Source: Yponomeuta sedellus
Lineage: Eukaryota > Arthropoda > Insecta > Lepidoptera > Yponomeutidae
Length of the DNA stretch: 64,000 nt
Assembly (NCBI GenBank): GCA_934045075.1
Contig: OW203724.1
Location: 7,241,473-7,305,472 of the forward strand
Direction of reading: 5' to 3'
Shown here piece after piece: positions 1 through 11,740 of the stretch (its first letter is position 1; every line of letters begins with the position of its first letter). The notes beneath the pieces are model-generated. The model was not told the DNA's origin. It saw only the letters and a list, made by a program, of their open reading frames with translations, and did no database searches. The position numbers and the translations under genes were made by a program.

Positions 1-1882
1 GACATGACGAGAATTTATTTTCTCCACACAGACAATGATATACGGTGACTAAGATTTTAAAGTACATATAGATTATTTAAAGGAAGAAATGCCCCCAAAG
101 GATGATACCTACTTAGGACCCAAAGATGTTTATGGTGTAAATTGTGGTTTTTAGGACTACCGCCTCAGAACCTTGAACCAAGCATCGATGTTTTTAGCGC
201 AAAAGCTAAAATTCAGGACTATAGATAAGTTCTGAATTTTAGTCTTACGTTCTCGGTTGAGTGTCGTAAAAATCAAAATTTGCATGATTACGGTTTGTAT
301 AAGACGTAGTTGAGATTCTTTAATAACATAACAATTTATATTGATTAACTCACGCCTAGCACCCGGTGGGGTAGGCGGACCAGGGTCTTGTCCACTTGTC
401 ACGATCCTGACAGATCACCTTCCATTCATGAACATTAATTGGTCGCGCTAGTGAATTTGTGCTGCCACTTAAGCATCTCATGATTAAATCAGAAACGGGG
501 AGTGTTCGAGAGTGATTAAATTCGGTAGTCGAGTCATACATCACATCATACATCACTAATTTTGTACGTGTTAGTTGCTAAGATTTATCCAATATAGCTT
601 CAGTTCTACTGCAAACGTTGTTTGAGTGAGTCCTCCTTAGGATAGATCCTTATACTGTTGTGCCGTTAATACGGGTTATGTCCTGTATCTAATGAGGATA
701 ATAATTGACTTCCTAAAATGCAGCCAACGATAAATCTCAAAGAAACTTTTTGCACAGCTCTTATTGGTATTCATACTTAATTACTGGTCTGTTTTGTCTA
801 CTCAAAGAAAAAAACGCGCCAAAATGGATGCAAATCTGTAATAATCTGTTTCCGAGATGACATAACTTTATTGTTCTTTGATTAGACTATGCAAAAAATT
901 CATTGTGTTTGATGAGTGGGTGTTATGTATAAATTAAGATGTTATCTGTCTTGCGTGCTCTATATCTATAATCATCGTCGTTCAATATTGTTATTACAAT
1001 ATTATAAAGCCATACTGTTGGAAGCACAAATCAATCCTACACAATATACTCGTATTTATAGTCGAAAGCCGCAGAAAATTGGAAAGAGGAAGGAACTTAA
1101 TAAGTGAAACAGGACAAGAAATACCCACCATATCATCCTGTTATTTTTTTTATTTATTTTTATAATCCAGTTTCATTCAATCCACCAATTCCAGTACTAG
1201 ACCAATCCTGTACTAAACCACGTCACGTTCCGTAACAAGTCAAATAACAGTAGGTATTTATCTAGGATTATTTACGTACATAACTATATTTTATATAAAT
1301 AATATTTATTTATATATTATTTATTAATATATTATATTTATTAAATATGTATTTTAATTGACTACATGCATATATTATTTTTGTTTATTTATTTACACTT
1401 AAATATTTGAATGTAGGCTTTATTTTTATATTTAACTTCCTAGTTTAGTTTCTTAGAATATAAGGGCCTCGCTGAAAATCAGCGCTTTTTGAATGTTCTG
1501 TATTTATACATTCACATTCAGAGGCACAACGCTGAGCGTGGCACCTTTTGCCAGAGCCTTTCAATTAAAAAAAAAAAAGTATTTATTGCCATAAAAAGGT
1601 ATAGTTTTACTTATAATCTGACCCCCACACTAGGCAAGGCCTGTCACGTGGGGGATGAGAAGTGTTTACCCGATTACCTAAAAATACGGCGGTACACTAT
1701 AACTTTATTGAAAATATTATTTTCTGTAAGTACAAAATAAGCATAAACTAAAATATAAAAAAAAAATACGAAAACACATCCTTAAAACATGCAAATCTAA
1801 GTCATGTGATTTTAAAACTACTTAATAGCTGTAAGATAGTGTACTTAAATCGAAACTGAAATTTATATTGTGAATGCATTGT

Positions 1883-1945
<63 letters not shown>

Positions 1946-3366
1946 AACTACTCTTTAATTTATTAAGAACAGACTGTTAACATTTTTTCTGTAGCATCGT
2001 AATCTTTGTAGTATAACCAACTCAAAATTTTTGGTTTAGCTTCTTTCACAGTAGATAATTTTATATCGCAGTCCCTTACAACGGCGTTGTATATGTATTT
2101 AAAATGTGTTTCTATGAAAAGTGTATGTTGCCTTACCTCATATGTATTTAGATGTACACATTAGTTTTAATTTACTTTTATGTTCCTTTTATATCTGGCA
2201 ATAAACAAATTTTGTCTTTGTCTTTATTCCGCCATACCATCGTCTAATGTTATTCTACAGCATATTCTGCACTGGCAGGAACCACTTCATAACACGTTTT
2301 TTTAATTTATACGGCGCCTCTTGTATATCTTGTATTCAGTTTTGGGCGCATGAGATTTGGATATGAAGTAGAAATAGGCCATCCAAATCTAATTCAACTT
2401 GTAAACATTGTAAGACATAAATAAAAAATATATCATCATTATTTTTTTTATTCTCAGATACGATTTCATAACAATAAAACTTACAAACATGGTAATAGGT
2501 AATTGAAAATTTATTATTTTAATCATAAAATTTTATTACACGATTATAGTAACATGAGAAAAAAATCGATAGATCCTTTTTTTGTTCTAAATACAGGATT
2601 CCTTTTTCTGATTTCGACATGGATTTTTACAAAGCCATTACCTGTCAACTTGATTTTGGTCGAAGTTCCAATTTAATGAAGACTGTCAGTTTTCAGCTGT
2701 CATTAAATTAATACTAGCCTCGGGATATTACATTTTTTGAAAAACTTATAGGATTTTTCCGGCTCTATACAGCGAAATAGGTGAAACGCAATTCAATTCA
2801 ATTCATTTATTTCAAATATAAAAATTCATATAAAATATTTCAATATTTCGTTCCTGTCATTTCGACAAATAATGTAATAACAACATCAAACATATAATTT
2901 TTATATGTTCAAAGTTAATGCATTCTAGACATCAAGTCCACAGGGTTCGTTTAATTTATTGTGCGAGCTCTAATAATGATAAGTGAAGTATTATATTATG
3001 TTCAATATTAAGGTAAAGAATCGAGATTGAGATACCACTCATTCATTCCATTCCATTCCATTTAAGTGCTTCGCTTCAAGCATTCATTCGCGTACTACAC
3101 AATGTCTATTGTAAACGATTCGTTTTTTTTTTCTAAAAGTTCTCATCGTACTCTTTTCTTGTAGATACATAGAATATTTTATAATGTAGAAGTATTTTAT
3201 CTGTAGAGTCAGAGATATATCACACTACAGAGAAAACCACGTAGGTATAGTCCACCACTTTTTAAATGTCACATAGGTATTTGTAATGCCATATAGTTGC
3301 ATTTTGTGTTAGAAGTTTAGTTGAAAATGGAATAAATAGGTTTTTGAATTAATGGACTTGACATAT
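1..3366. other. Non-coding flank upstream of 7B2
   Basis: No supportable coding exon was seen. The stretch is AT-rich and contains a long TG microsatellite (1884-1944), a T/A-rich block near 1260-1400, and what looks like LINE 3'-end debris around 1590-1740 and 2170-2240. Because 7B2 coding exon 1 is preceded by a splice acceptor, a non-coding 5' exon and the promoter of 7B2 should lie here or further upstream; I could not pinpoint them. Confidence 0.5.
1884..1944. repeat. (TG)n microsatellite
   Basis: About 61 bases of almost pure TG dinucleotide, about 1.7 kb upstream of the first 7B2 coding exon. Confidence 0.95.
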
Positions 3367-3600
3367 TTAAGGCGCTAGCTAGCGCCAGCAATAGAAAAAT
3401 CATAAGTTCTTTTATAATATGTTTTTTATCTAAAAGTGAACATGACAAATATTAACAACTGTGACAATTATTTTTAGAACCTAGGACCAATATATTAGAA
3501 CTTTAATCAATTTCCGCTAAAACGGCCGTTTTTGGCGTAAAGTGATTAAAGTCCTTGGTTGTTGATTCAAGGTGCTAGACTGTAGGTTTTAAATTAATAT
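3367..3600. mobile_element. TTAA-flanked MITE, copy 1 (right end uncertain)
   Basis: Starts at TTAA (3367-3370) followed by a GGCGCTAG motif. It shares a long block with copies at about 22553-22845 and 23603-24007: a 'caataga' motif, an AT-rich spacer, 'tttttagaacct', and a hairpin core around 'aacggccgtt' near 3520. TTAA target sites suggest a non-autonomous piggyBac-type element, which is inference. It ends only tens of bases before the splice acceptor of 7B2 coding exon 1, so it may influence splicing there. The right end is not clearly defined. Confidence 0.6.
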
Positions 3601-3651
3601 TATTTTACAATAATTGTAAATAAGTGTAATTTATGTTGTTTCAGATTCGCA

Positions 3652-3735
3652 ATGCCTCATCTAAAGGCCTTTCTCCTCGCGATAAGCCTCGTCGGCACTC
3701 TAGCTTATATCCCCCATGGTTCTTTTGGGGGAAAG
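3652..3735 (+). CDS. 7B2: 7B2 coding exon 1 (signal peptide)
   Basis: Begins with ATG seven bases after the acceptor 'gttgtttcag' and ends at the donor 'gtgagc'. It encodes 28 residues starting MPHLKAFLLA, a typical signal peptide with likely cleavage after LVGTLA. The ATG is the first in the exon, and the acceptor just before it shows that a 5' UTR intron exists. Confidence 0.85.
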
Positions 3736-6700
3736 GTGAGCTCTACATTTTCATTCATCTTGAGCCTCCCTCATACTAGCGCGGCCGCCATGGTGGCTGT
3801 GGTCGCGGCCTATGTAAAGATGTATTTTTTATGGAACTTCTTAAGTGTCCGATCCCAATCAGGACAAGACGATAAGGACCCGGGAACCTTCTCCGTTCGG
3901 AGATACGAATATCAAATACAATACATATTTAGGCACTTAATTCAACACCGAAGACAGTTACGTTATAGGTGGTTATAATTTATAGACGGAAATTGTTTTG
4001 TAGTTAGATGTATTTTTATACAATATTTTGAATTAAGGGCCCCATGTTTTAGATCTTGTCCGACATGTTAGCCTAGTAGCGGTAGATAGAAGAGCCGACG
4101 TAAAAAATGTAATCGGAGCGGTGCTAAGGATTTTCCTGCATGCATGCGGCAACACATCACTTATGTTATGTTGGCATGTGTCTTCTTACTGGTGTTCCGA
4201 TTACATTCGCTCAATTTTTTATGCCGTGACTCTTCTCCAAACCTACGCAATATTCTTTGCTCCATTCGGTCACTACGTCTACTTTCAGAGCAGTGGGTAA
4301 CTATTAGTCATAATACGGTACTTAACTCAATTAAGTAGGTACTCTCAGTGCAGCAACCGAATGTAGAACACACAGTGAATCGCATTGTTCCATCTTCATC
4401 TAAGGATGAAAAAGAGGAATTCAAGAATGATGCAATGAATTTGAAAAGTCCTCTGCTATTTTTCAAATTCATCGCATCATTCTCAACGCAGAAGTACAGG
4501 ACACAGGCAGATATAAAGTATGGGCGCGAGAGCGAGTGTATGAGAGAGTGAGTGAGTGTATGTGTGTGTGTGTGAGAGTTAGTGAGTGAGTGATTAAGTG
4601 GGTAAGTGAAACAGTGAATGAGCGAGATAGTCGGCGAGTGATTGTTTGATTTATTAATTGATGGATTCATTGATTGGTTGTCGTTGCGTTATGTAAACAC
4701 CACAGACACTCAGGTTACCAGGTCAGGTTACGCAGACTACCCGATACCCGACATCTTCACAAATGAACTTAATTCTGAAACAAAGTCATTAGTCACTCCG
4801 CGATTCTAACTCAGGACCTCGCAAATATAAAGCTAGGGTCAATTGCTCTACCGCCTCCTCTCTGATGATTGTGCAATACGCCTCAAATGTCTGCTCTTAA
4901 CTCGCAGTCGGAGCCAATCCTTACCGAGGCCTTACTACGTGAGGTGGTGGAGAATATAGGCCGCGATTTCCGCGAGCCTGGCGCGTTCCTCGACTTCCCG
5001 ACGGAGGAGCAGCGGTTGGCGCTGATTGTCCGTGCCAGCAAGGACAGCGAGGACGAGCAACTGGACTATAGCTCGCTGCTCGACGGCAACCCCAGCCCCA
5101 GCCTGCGCGACCCCGAGTATTTACAGCATAGGTGAGGGTTGCACCTGTGCTGCATTGCATACAACCTACAATAGGCATGACGAAAGATTTTTAAATTCTC
5201 TTCCATAATGTGGGGATACATAAAATTTTTTTGTCCATTTTTTCTTGGAGTTTTTTTGTCCATTTTTTCTTGGAGATTTTTGTCCATTTTTTCTCCTAAA
5301 TGATCTAGATTTTGAAATGGACACCTAGTTTGAATTGTAACGTTCATTAAGCCGCAGTTTCTGTGCTACTTTGAATAAAACCTTTTCATTTCATTTCATT
5401 TAATACTTGCAAAAAAAACCTATATTTCAGTAATGAACTAAAATTTAACGAAGGTTAAAGCCATTTTTTTAAATTGATTTAAATCTGTGGGAAAACAGCT
5501 GGCAGTGATTCTGACGTCACACCACATCATAATCATAAGTAATCACAAGTTCACAACAAAGCACGGGTGAAGTTTACCAATGTTAACCGGAGCGTGACGT
5601 CACGCGGTGTGATGGGTGGTTCAGTCAAAATAGCTGAAGGCAAAATAATCTTTTATTTTATTGAAAATATTGGTAATATCTTTTTTTATAAAACTTAATC
5701 AGTGTTTTAAATCCTTTATATAATTATGTACTTTCCCCTAATATCGGTAAATATTTAAAACTGTCGTCACGCCTATTCATGCTGGTTTACTTTGATTAAA
5801 AAAAGTAAGGTTACCTACTCGTAGTCAAATTTTGTCGTAATAAGCAACGAACTGAAGTTTCACGAAACGTTTAACTTAATGTAGTAAGTTTCCATGAGTG
5901 AATGGAACTTTTTATTTGTAGTTCACATGATTCACGATGCTGCATGTGGCGGAAGATATACCGGAGCCAGTTGAACGTGAACGTGGTTGAGAAGTTCTCA
6001 ATGAAAACAAAACTATAAACATAAAAACAAAAAAAATACGAGACGTAGCCGGAGGCTTGTACCAAAGGAAATTGAATACGTTTGCTTTTGGTATTATAAT
6101 AGGGGGCTGACAATTTTTCGGGATTCCATTCCCCCTCGTCCGAGTACCTAAGCCCCCTAGAGCCGGCCCCATGACCCCATTAGTTAGCTGCCTTAACCGT
6201 ACTACCAGCGGCACGGTGGCCGCACCGGGTGTCCGGGAGTGAAATTGTTTTTCGTCTTCTTAGCTCAACAAAGTGTTGTTCACGATTGGCCTCTTTTGTA
6301 CCGCTCCCGTAGCTCGCTGTGGCGCCACCAGTATGTCGCGGGGGGCGCCGGCGAGGGCGAGCAGCGCCTGCAGCCGTCCGGACTGGTGCCTAACCGCCCG
6401 CAAGTGAAAACCGACGCTGTGCTGCCAGCCTACTGCCACCCGCCCAACCCCTGCCCCGTAGGCTACTCCGGTAAGCTCAAAACTCAAGAGACTCACGAAC
6501 GACACATGCAAATATTATGCTACTCTCACATGCCTACACCTTATACGTCAATTATTAACTTTCGGTATGCCAGTGGGCTTATCTATTGGTGCACCATAAG
6601 TGAGTTAGAAGTGAATGACTGAGGGAGTGAGTAAGGAAGCGATTGAGTGCGAGATATAGCTAGAAAGTGAGCGAATTATTTTTTGTCGATTTTGATGATC

Positions 6701-7787
6701 TATTTGATAATTGATAGATTAATTCATACATTTAATAATAACAGAGGATAAGGGCTGCATCAGCGAATTCGAGAACACGGCTTCCTTCAGCCGCGAGTAC
6801 CAGGCGGCGCAGCACTGCATGTGTGATGCGGAGCACATGTTCAGCTGCCCGTCGCGCGACCTGGACGCCTTCCCCGACTCCACCAATCTTGTTGTCAAGA
6901 AGCTACTCGACGTGAGCATATGTTATAAATTTCAGCTAACCCATAACAGGGCCAACTTTGGACATAATTATATATCTTCTCTTTCCCGCACACACATAAG
7001 GTCCTTTGCTAGTTTTGCAGCCGTTTATTAAATATGAAAATTATTTGATTTTACAAATCACAATGCAACAAGCGCTCGTGGCCTAGCGAACCGAGTGATT
7101 GGAATCAATCACTTGAGTTAAGCAGCAACAGGCGCGGTCAGGTGCAGGGGGTGACCATCCTGTGATTACCGCTGCGGCATTTTTTTTCTAGCGCTTCCGT
7201 ACTTCGCAAGGCGAGTTAAGCCATTGGTGCCGGCTGTTATCACCATCTCAGAGGCCATATAAGTGGCTTGATAACTTCTGACAGTAACGCCCGCCACTGC
7301 TTTACAATTCTCCACCAACCCGGACTTGTTCCCCGTGGTGGAGTATGGCCTAACCTTCCTGCGATGCAGGAAGATACCCGTACCTACCCCAGCATTGGGG
7401 ACATACAAGGATTGATATCGAAAATTAAAATGCAGCGTTTAAGCAAAGTGTTATTGAAATAACGTAAAATTTTAAAACTGATTGACCAGCACTAACCTGC
7501 TAACCATCCCCTGTGTATAAAATAAACGACTTCCAACGAGTCTTCATAGTTTACTATTCATATTTTATATGTTTTATATAAACTAAACGCGTTAAGTTCC
7601 AAATTTGCATGAAATATTTACTGGCTTTTATATTATGTACCAGGAACCCGCCATTGTATGGCACAGTATCTGCGGTTTTGTTTTTTATTCACTTCACGCA
7701 ACGTTGTTTCAGGATGGGAATCCGTATCTGGCCGGGGACCGCCTTCCCATCGCAGCCAAGAAGGGCTTTGATGTCAATATTTACTAA
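3652..7787 (+). CDS. 7B2: Neuroendocrine protein 7B2 (secretogranin V family), five coding exons
   Basis: Join 3652-3735, 4908-5131, 6313-6470, 6745-6911, 7713-7787; intron phases 0, 2, 1, 0 all agree and give 235 residues. 7B2 is a secreted chaperone that binds pro-PC2 in the regulated secretory pathway and lets it mature; its C-terminal peptide inhibits the enzyme. Seen here: a signal peptide (about residues 1-18), the family's proline-rich PPNPCPVG block (146-153), a cysteine pair C150/C160 matching the conserved disulfide, the FSREYQ block after it, and a C-terminal NPYL-G-RLP-AAKKG peptide (214-229) matching the inhibitory CT peptide with its Lys-Lys pair (227-228). Odd point: no RRKR-like furin site separates the chaperone and CT parts; only KKLL precedes the CT exon. 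Either the site is lost, or a small exon in intron 4 was missed. Confidence 0.93.
4424..4483. repeat. Inverted repeat in 7B2 intron 1
   Basis: Arms 4424-4447 and 4460-4483 are 24 bases each with one mismatch, around a 12-base loop. No coding role was seen. Confidence 0.7.
4498..4665. repeat. Degenerate GTGA/GAGT simple repeat
   Basis: A purine/T-rich stretch of imperfect GAGT and GTGA units, with a short GTGTGT run in the middle. A similar but weaker tract lies at about 6598-6670. Confidence 0.75.
4908..5131 (+). CDS. 7B2: 7B2 coding exon 2
   Basis: Between acceptor 'ctcgcag' and donor 'gtgagg'. Encodes residues 29-102 plus two bases of codon 103, an acidic segment with LTEALLREVVENIG near its start and a DPEYLQH end, which in insect 7B2 precedes the SSLW-HQ block. 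The exon is GC-rich compared with its flanks, as expected of coding sequence here. Confidence 0.88.
5224..5290. repeat. Short tandem repeat, three ~24-bp units
   Basis: Three near-identical units built on 'gtccattttttcttggag' in 7B2 intron 2. Confidence 0.85.
5512..5602. promoter_or_regulatory. Two perfect CRE-like octamers in 7B2 intron 2
   Basis: TGACGTCA occurs at 5512-5519 and 5595-5602, the full CREB/ATF palindrome. A neuroendocrine gene could plausibly use it. However, the same octamer also occurs at 8762-8769, 44655-44662 and 55962-55969 in repeat-like DNA, so it may simply travel with a repeat. The sites are seen; function is inference. Confidence 0.3.
6313..6470 (+). CDS. 7B2: 7B2 coding exon 3 (PPNPCP block)
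   Basis: Between acceptor 'ctcccgtag' and donor 'gtaagc'. Phase 2 in, phase 1 out. Encodes the SSLWRHQYVAGGAGEG block, the VKTDAVLPAYC block and PPNPCPVGYS. These are the most conserved 7B2 segments and the part that contacts pro-PC2 in the vertebrate protein. Confidence 0.93.
6745..6911 (+). CDS. 7B2: 7B2 coding exon 4
   Basis: Between acceptor 'ataacag' and donor 'gtgagc'. Encodes residues 156-211: the second conserved cysteine (C160) in an EDKGC context, ENTASFSREYQ, then AEHMFSCP and a tail ending VVKKLLD. The KK here is the only basic pair near the usual furin-processing region. Confidence 0.9.
7071..7425 (+). mobile_element. 5S-rRNA-derived SINE, copy A (in 7B2 intron 4)
   Basis: The 5' ~110 bases resemble insect 5S rRNA in order: a gap-containing start, 'agttaagcagcaacaggcgc' (5S box A/intermediate region) and 'gggtgaccatcc' (box C region). 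An unrelated ~240-base body follows, ending 'ccttcctgcgatgcaggaag...ggggacataca'. Sister copies lie at 11025-11325 and 53854-54215. This is a SINE3-type layout. Confidence 0.75.
7713..7787 (+). CDS. 7B2: 7B2 coding exon 5 (CT peptide) and stop
   Basis: Follows acceptor 'cgttgtttcag' in phase 0 and ends with TAA. Encodes 24 residues starting DGNPYLAGDRLP and ending VNIY, matching the CT peptide of 7B2 (NPYL-x-G-x-RL then KK). This assigns the 3' end of the reading frame. Confidence 0.92.
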   Translation, partial: DGNPYLAGDRLPIAAKKGFDVNIY

Positions 7788-10141
7788 CTTTTAATTTTTT
7801 TTTCAATACAGAACATTCTTTACTAAACAAATCATCTACTAAACTAATCTTTCGAGCCTCACTTTATAAATTTATTTTGATTACATTACAAACTAATGTC
7901 TTAAGGCCGCTCAAATAAGGCAGTAACGAAAAGAATTCCATTCCCTGCCTCGGAATAGTTCGAAGGTTGAGCCGAAAAATCCACCTAACAGTAGGTAAAT
8001 TCAGGGCTACGGACATGCTTGACAATTAACTAATCTAAACAAGTAATAAAACTTGATTTATAAAGTGACGGTATTTTATAAATGTAGGGTAATACAATAG
8101 TATTTGTCTATGTACTAAGTGGTATGAGTATGTGAACCAACCCAAATCAAGAATTTAATTCAAGGAATTGATAAATGAATAACATATTATATATGTACGA
8201 AAATATATATACTGTATATCTGAAATTATCAGTGCACAAACTTAGCACCAAGTGCTCATTGTGTTTATTATGGCCTAATTCCGGCAAGCAAAGATTAAGA
8301 ACAATTATTAAAATATTTTTATGCCACACCTGGCAATAAAGTGGCTTTTACCGCACGCTGCGCGTACGAAAAAAGCCACTTTCTGGCCAAGTGTAGACAT
8401 AAAAAGATGTACACAACACGGGAGGTAATAAAGAAAGCTCTCGATCGCATATTTACGTCCCTCGCTTGCAGCTCGGGCCGCAAACTTCTGCGATCTTGGC
8501 CTTTCTTTGTATTACCACCCTAGTTGTGTAATGTACTATTAGCGTTCCGAAATAACTGTTAATTGTATCATTGTATTGTAACAAATTCAAAGCTATTATT
8601 GTTCTATTATGGTAAACAAACCAAAAAAAATATGCATAAGATTTTATTACAACCTCTTTTAGAACTAAGTTGACGCGATATACTTTATTGAACAAAAAAG
8701 TAATTTAGTAGGGAATGTCTTATTTTATGAGAAAAGAGGGCAACGGTTACATCATGGAAAGTGACGTCATATTTAAAAGAATTATTACATAGTATAGGTA
8801 ATGAGAAGTGTTAGTATTTGGTATTGTGGGTACTTATACGGACTGTAAATCTATTTGTAAAACTTATTTGTGATATACTTATATTTGAATTGTCTTTTTA
8901 AACATAATATTATTTTAATCAATTGTGTTTAAAACAAATCCAATGCGTATTACAAAAATGTATTGAGTATTGTAGTAGAAAACACAAAAAAAAAATCTTA
9001 CGTAGTCGTAAATAGACAGAGGAAGAAAAAACATCATAACCGAAATAAAAAAAGTGAAAATATAAAAAAAAGTAGTAAGTTTAAGTAGTAATACGATATG
9101 CTTATAATAGTTATCACTATTTTATTTAGTCATAATAGCGCACATAAATTGTATAATCCTAATAAGTTGGCTATCTATTGTGGATAACGTTTTGTCTTAA
9201 CCCTAATGGACTTCAGACAACAGAGCCTCTGTTGTTCACACAAGCAGGTTAATTGTGGCAATAAATTGTACATTATTTGGTCTCGTCAACTACTTATACT
9301 ATACGTGCACATAGCATAAAATACTTAAAATTATTAATATATCTATTCTGTCTTGGACGTTGTACTTGTATTATCAAAATGTATCGGAGGCGTCACTTCC
9401 CAAGCGTAGGTACCTATTTCTACACAAAACACTTAGCATTAGACAGTCGGCAAAAACCCTGGATGTTCCCGCGTGACATTATAGTGTTTGCAATAAGGTA
9501 CCTATGCTTTAAGTTCCAATTTGGGTTACTGCTTAAGATGTTTGCATTAGGTGTAAGAAATTAAACCCCATGACCTCAATAATTATATGAAAATGTAATA
9601 AGTAACCTATAATATAATACTTATAATATAATAACCTACAAACTACTTCATAAATAAATCTGCATTTGCGAATGGATGTAAGATCTATGTATGTGTGATT
9701 CTTCACTGCATTCTTACTGGCCCGTAGCCACGCCCATTTTGAAATCCTCTTAGCTACCAGAGTGACCGATCGTTCCAACATAATGTTTTTTTTTCTTTTC
9801 AAGGCCATCATTTAACTCATTGATAACGGAGTAAGGATTACGGTTTCTGCCTAACATGCTGAATATTGAGTATGAAGGTTGTGTCCAGTTTTTAAGTCAC
9901 CACATACCTACCATTAGAATTTTCGCGTCTTTGATTCGCTCAAAACGGAATCGCAGTAGAACTTGTAACCGACTGGTGTGACAAATCTCCCTTAACAGGG
10001 ACTCTACTAAATAAGTCAAACAACTTTTATTTTAGGGAGAATTCGAAGTATTTCTTCCCGACCTTAAAAGGCTTAAACAAATACACTTTGTCGCCTTGTG
10101 ATTCATAATCCGCCAAATCTCGGACAGTACCTCAATGTTCA
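7788..10141. other. 7B2 3' UTR and AT-rich intergenic DNA
   Basis: The 7B2 3' UTR starts here; AATAAA hexamers at 8335-8340 and elsewhere could serve, but none can be chosen firmly. A short inverted repeat (aaagtggctttt / aaaagccacttt) lies at about 8338-8385. No coding exon was supported; an open stretch at 9277-9564 resembles nothing I know. Confidence 0.5.
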
Positions 10142-10352
10142 AGCCGCTAATTAATTAATTAACGTGGACTTCGCTGTTTGTTGAGTTTTTAAAACTTGTG
10201 ATGACACTCTAGTCCTAGTATGTTGTTTGTGACATTACTTTAAGTGCTTGTTAAAGTAATGTCACAAACAACATACTAGGACTAGAGTGTCATCACAAGT
10301 TTTAAAAACTCAACAAACAGCGAAGTCCACGTTAATTAATTAATTAGCGGCT
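10142..10352. repeat. Perfect 102-bp inverted repeat, 7-bp loop
   Basis: Left arm 10142-10243, loop 'gtgcttg' 10244-10250, right arm 10251-10352. I found no mismatch between the arms, so transcription in either direction would give a ~100-bp hairpin. The arms start 'agccgctaattaattaatt'. No coding content. Confidence 0.95.
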
Positions 10353-10799
10353 CACTGGACAATGATGCTGCGGATAAAATCGCTAGATGGGGCTTGGGTA
10401 CCGCAGCGGAAGGAGCCGAACCCCACTGCCCTACAACCAATTCAAGAAATAATTAACGTTGCAATCACAAAAATAGCACGCTAAACTAGGGTGCCAAAAC
10501 GGAAATGTAGAGAAAGGAGGCTATACGAATAATCCCAAAATGTTTTAAACGAAGCCAGCTGCATTTGATAACAGTGTTCTGAGCAAAACAGTGGCAGTGA
10601 CATTGCCTCACCATGAGGCTAAGAGTGGTCTTAAGAAAGTATTTCTTTGTCACATAACCCGGTTTAAAAAAACACTAAATGGTTTCTGTCAAAGGACTAA
10701 TGAGTCTCACACGTTTGGTTAACTTTTTCTTTGCTGCCGGTAACATTCGTGACTTTCCACGTTTAGTAATGGCAACTTTACTACTTATTTAGACACATA

Positions 10800-11740
10800 A
10801 TTTAAAGGGTTCTAACTCCAGATACCCAACGAGCTGCGAGACTTTGATGTTGTACACAAATGTATGTACTTAGGCTTGCAAATCAGCAATGACTGGGACT
10901 GCGAGTAAGAAGTGGTCTGAAAATCCCAGTTTGCTAAGTCTGCAGTGAAGAGGCTTGAGAAGATTTGAAAAAACAGAAGCAACAACCGCAAGATAAAGAC
11001 AAAACTAATCCGATTGCTCGTAGCCCCGGCTGCCTGAGTGATTTTAAACGATCACGAAGGTTAAGCAACATAGGGTGCGTTCAGTGCATGGATTGCTGAC
11101 CATGGCTAACGCTAGTGGCATTTTTCCGAGCGGTTCTGTGCTTTGCAAGACACGGTAAGTAGTTGGTGCCGGCTGCCGTCGATATGGCAGTCGTTAAACC
11201 AAGTCTGACTGTAAGACCAGCTACTAGTCTTGCAAGCCTCCACCAAGGAGTATCGCCTATTCCTTCCTCAGGAACAGACCCGTGCCCTTCGGTGGGGACA
11301 TAATGGGTTGATGATGATGAATGCGGGCACTCATCTTCTCGATATTTCTGTATGCCTCTGAAACCTAGACATTAAGAGCCCGTATTCTGAAAAGAATAGA
11401 TGCGTTTGAAATGTGATGCTGGTGGAGAATGCTTTGTAAATTTTGGACCGAACGCCGCATAAACGAGTCTATTTTAGAAGAACTTCAGATAGAGACGAGG
11501 CTTTTCGCAATCTGTACCCAACGCATCCTGTTCTTCGGACATATCGTCAGACGCGGGTCAGATAGCCCTGAAATATGTTATTATCGCCGGTCGCGCGAAC
11601 GGGAAACGAAGCTGAGGACGAGCACCAATGCGTTGGACAGACACCATAAGAAAAACTTCGGGAGGACCCTACAAGCAGCTGACGCGCTCGTGGCGGAAGC
11701 TTTCCCGTAGTAACGCCCCTCAGCCGTGAGGATACGCCGA
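10800..11740 (+). mobile_element. LINE reverse-transcriptase C-terminal remnant, split by a SINE
   Basis: 10830-11022 reads, with stops and frame breaks, like the part of a LINE polymerase around 'YLGLQIS'. After the SINE at 11025-11325 the frame resumes as 'FLYASETWTL', then an open stretch at 11429-11710 with ESILEELQI and GHIVRR motifs typical of the C-terminus of insect endonuclease/RT LINEs. It is degenerate and non-functional. The interruption dates the SINE as younger than the LINE. Confidence 0.8.
11025..11325 (+). mobile_element. 5S-rRNA-derived SINE, copy B (inside a LINE)
   Basis: Carries the 5S-like 'ggttaagcaacat' and 'ggattgctgaccatgg' segments, the body 'ggtgccggctg', and the tail ending 'tggggacataatgggttgatgatgatg'. 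More diverged than the copy at 53854. Confidence 0.7.

Noticed and set aside
8762..8769. CRE site as a 7B2 enhancer
   Set aside because: The octamer recurs in repeat-like DNA at several places, so I do not claim function for this one.
9277..9564. 95-residue open frame
   Set aside because: AT-rich, no domain, no splice context; the length is expected by chance.
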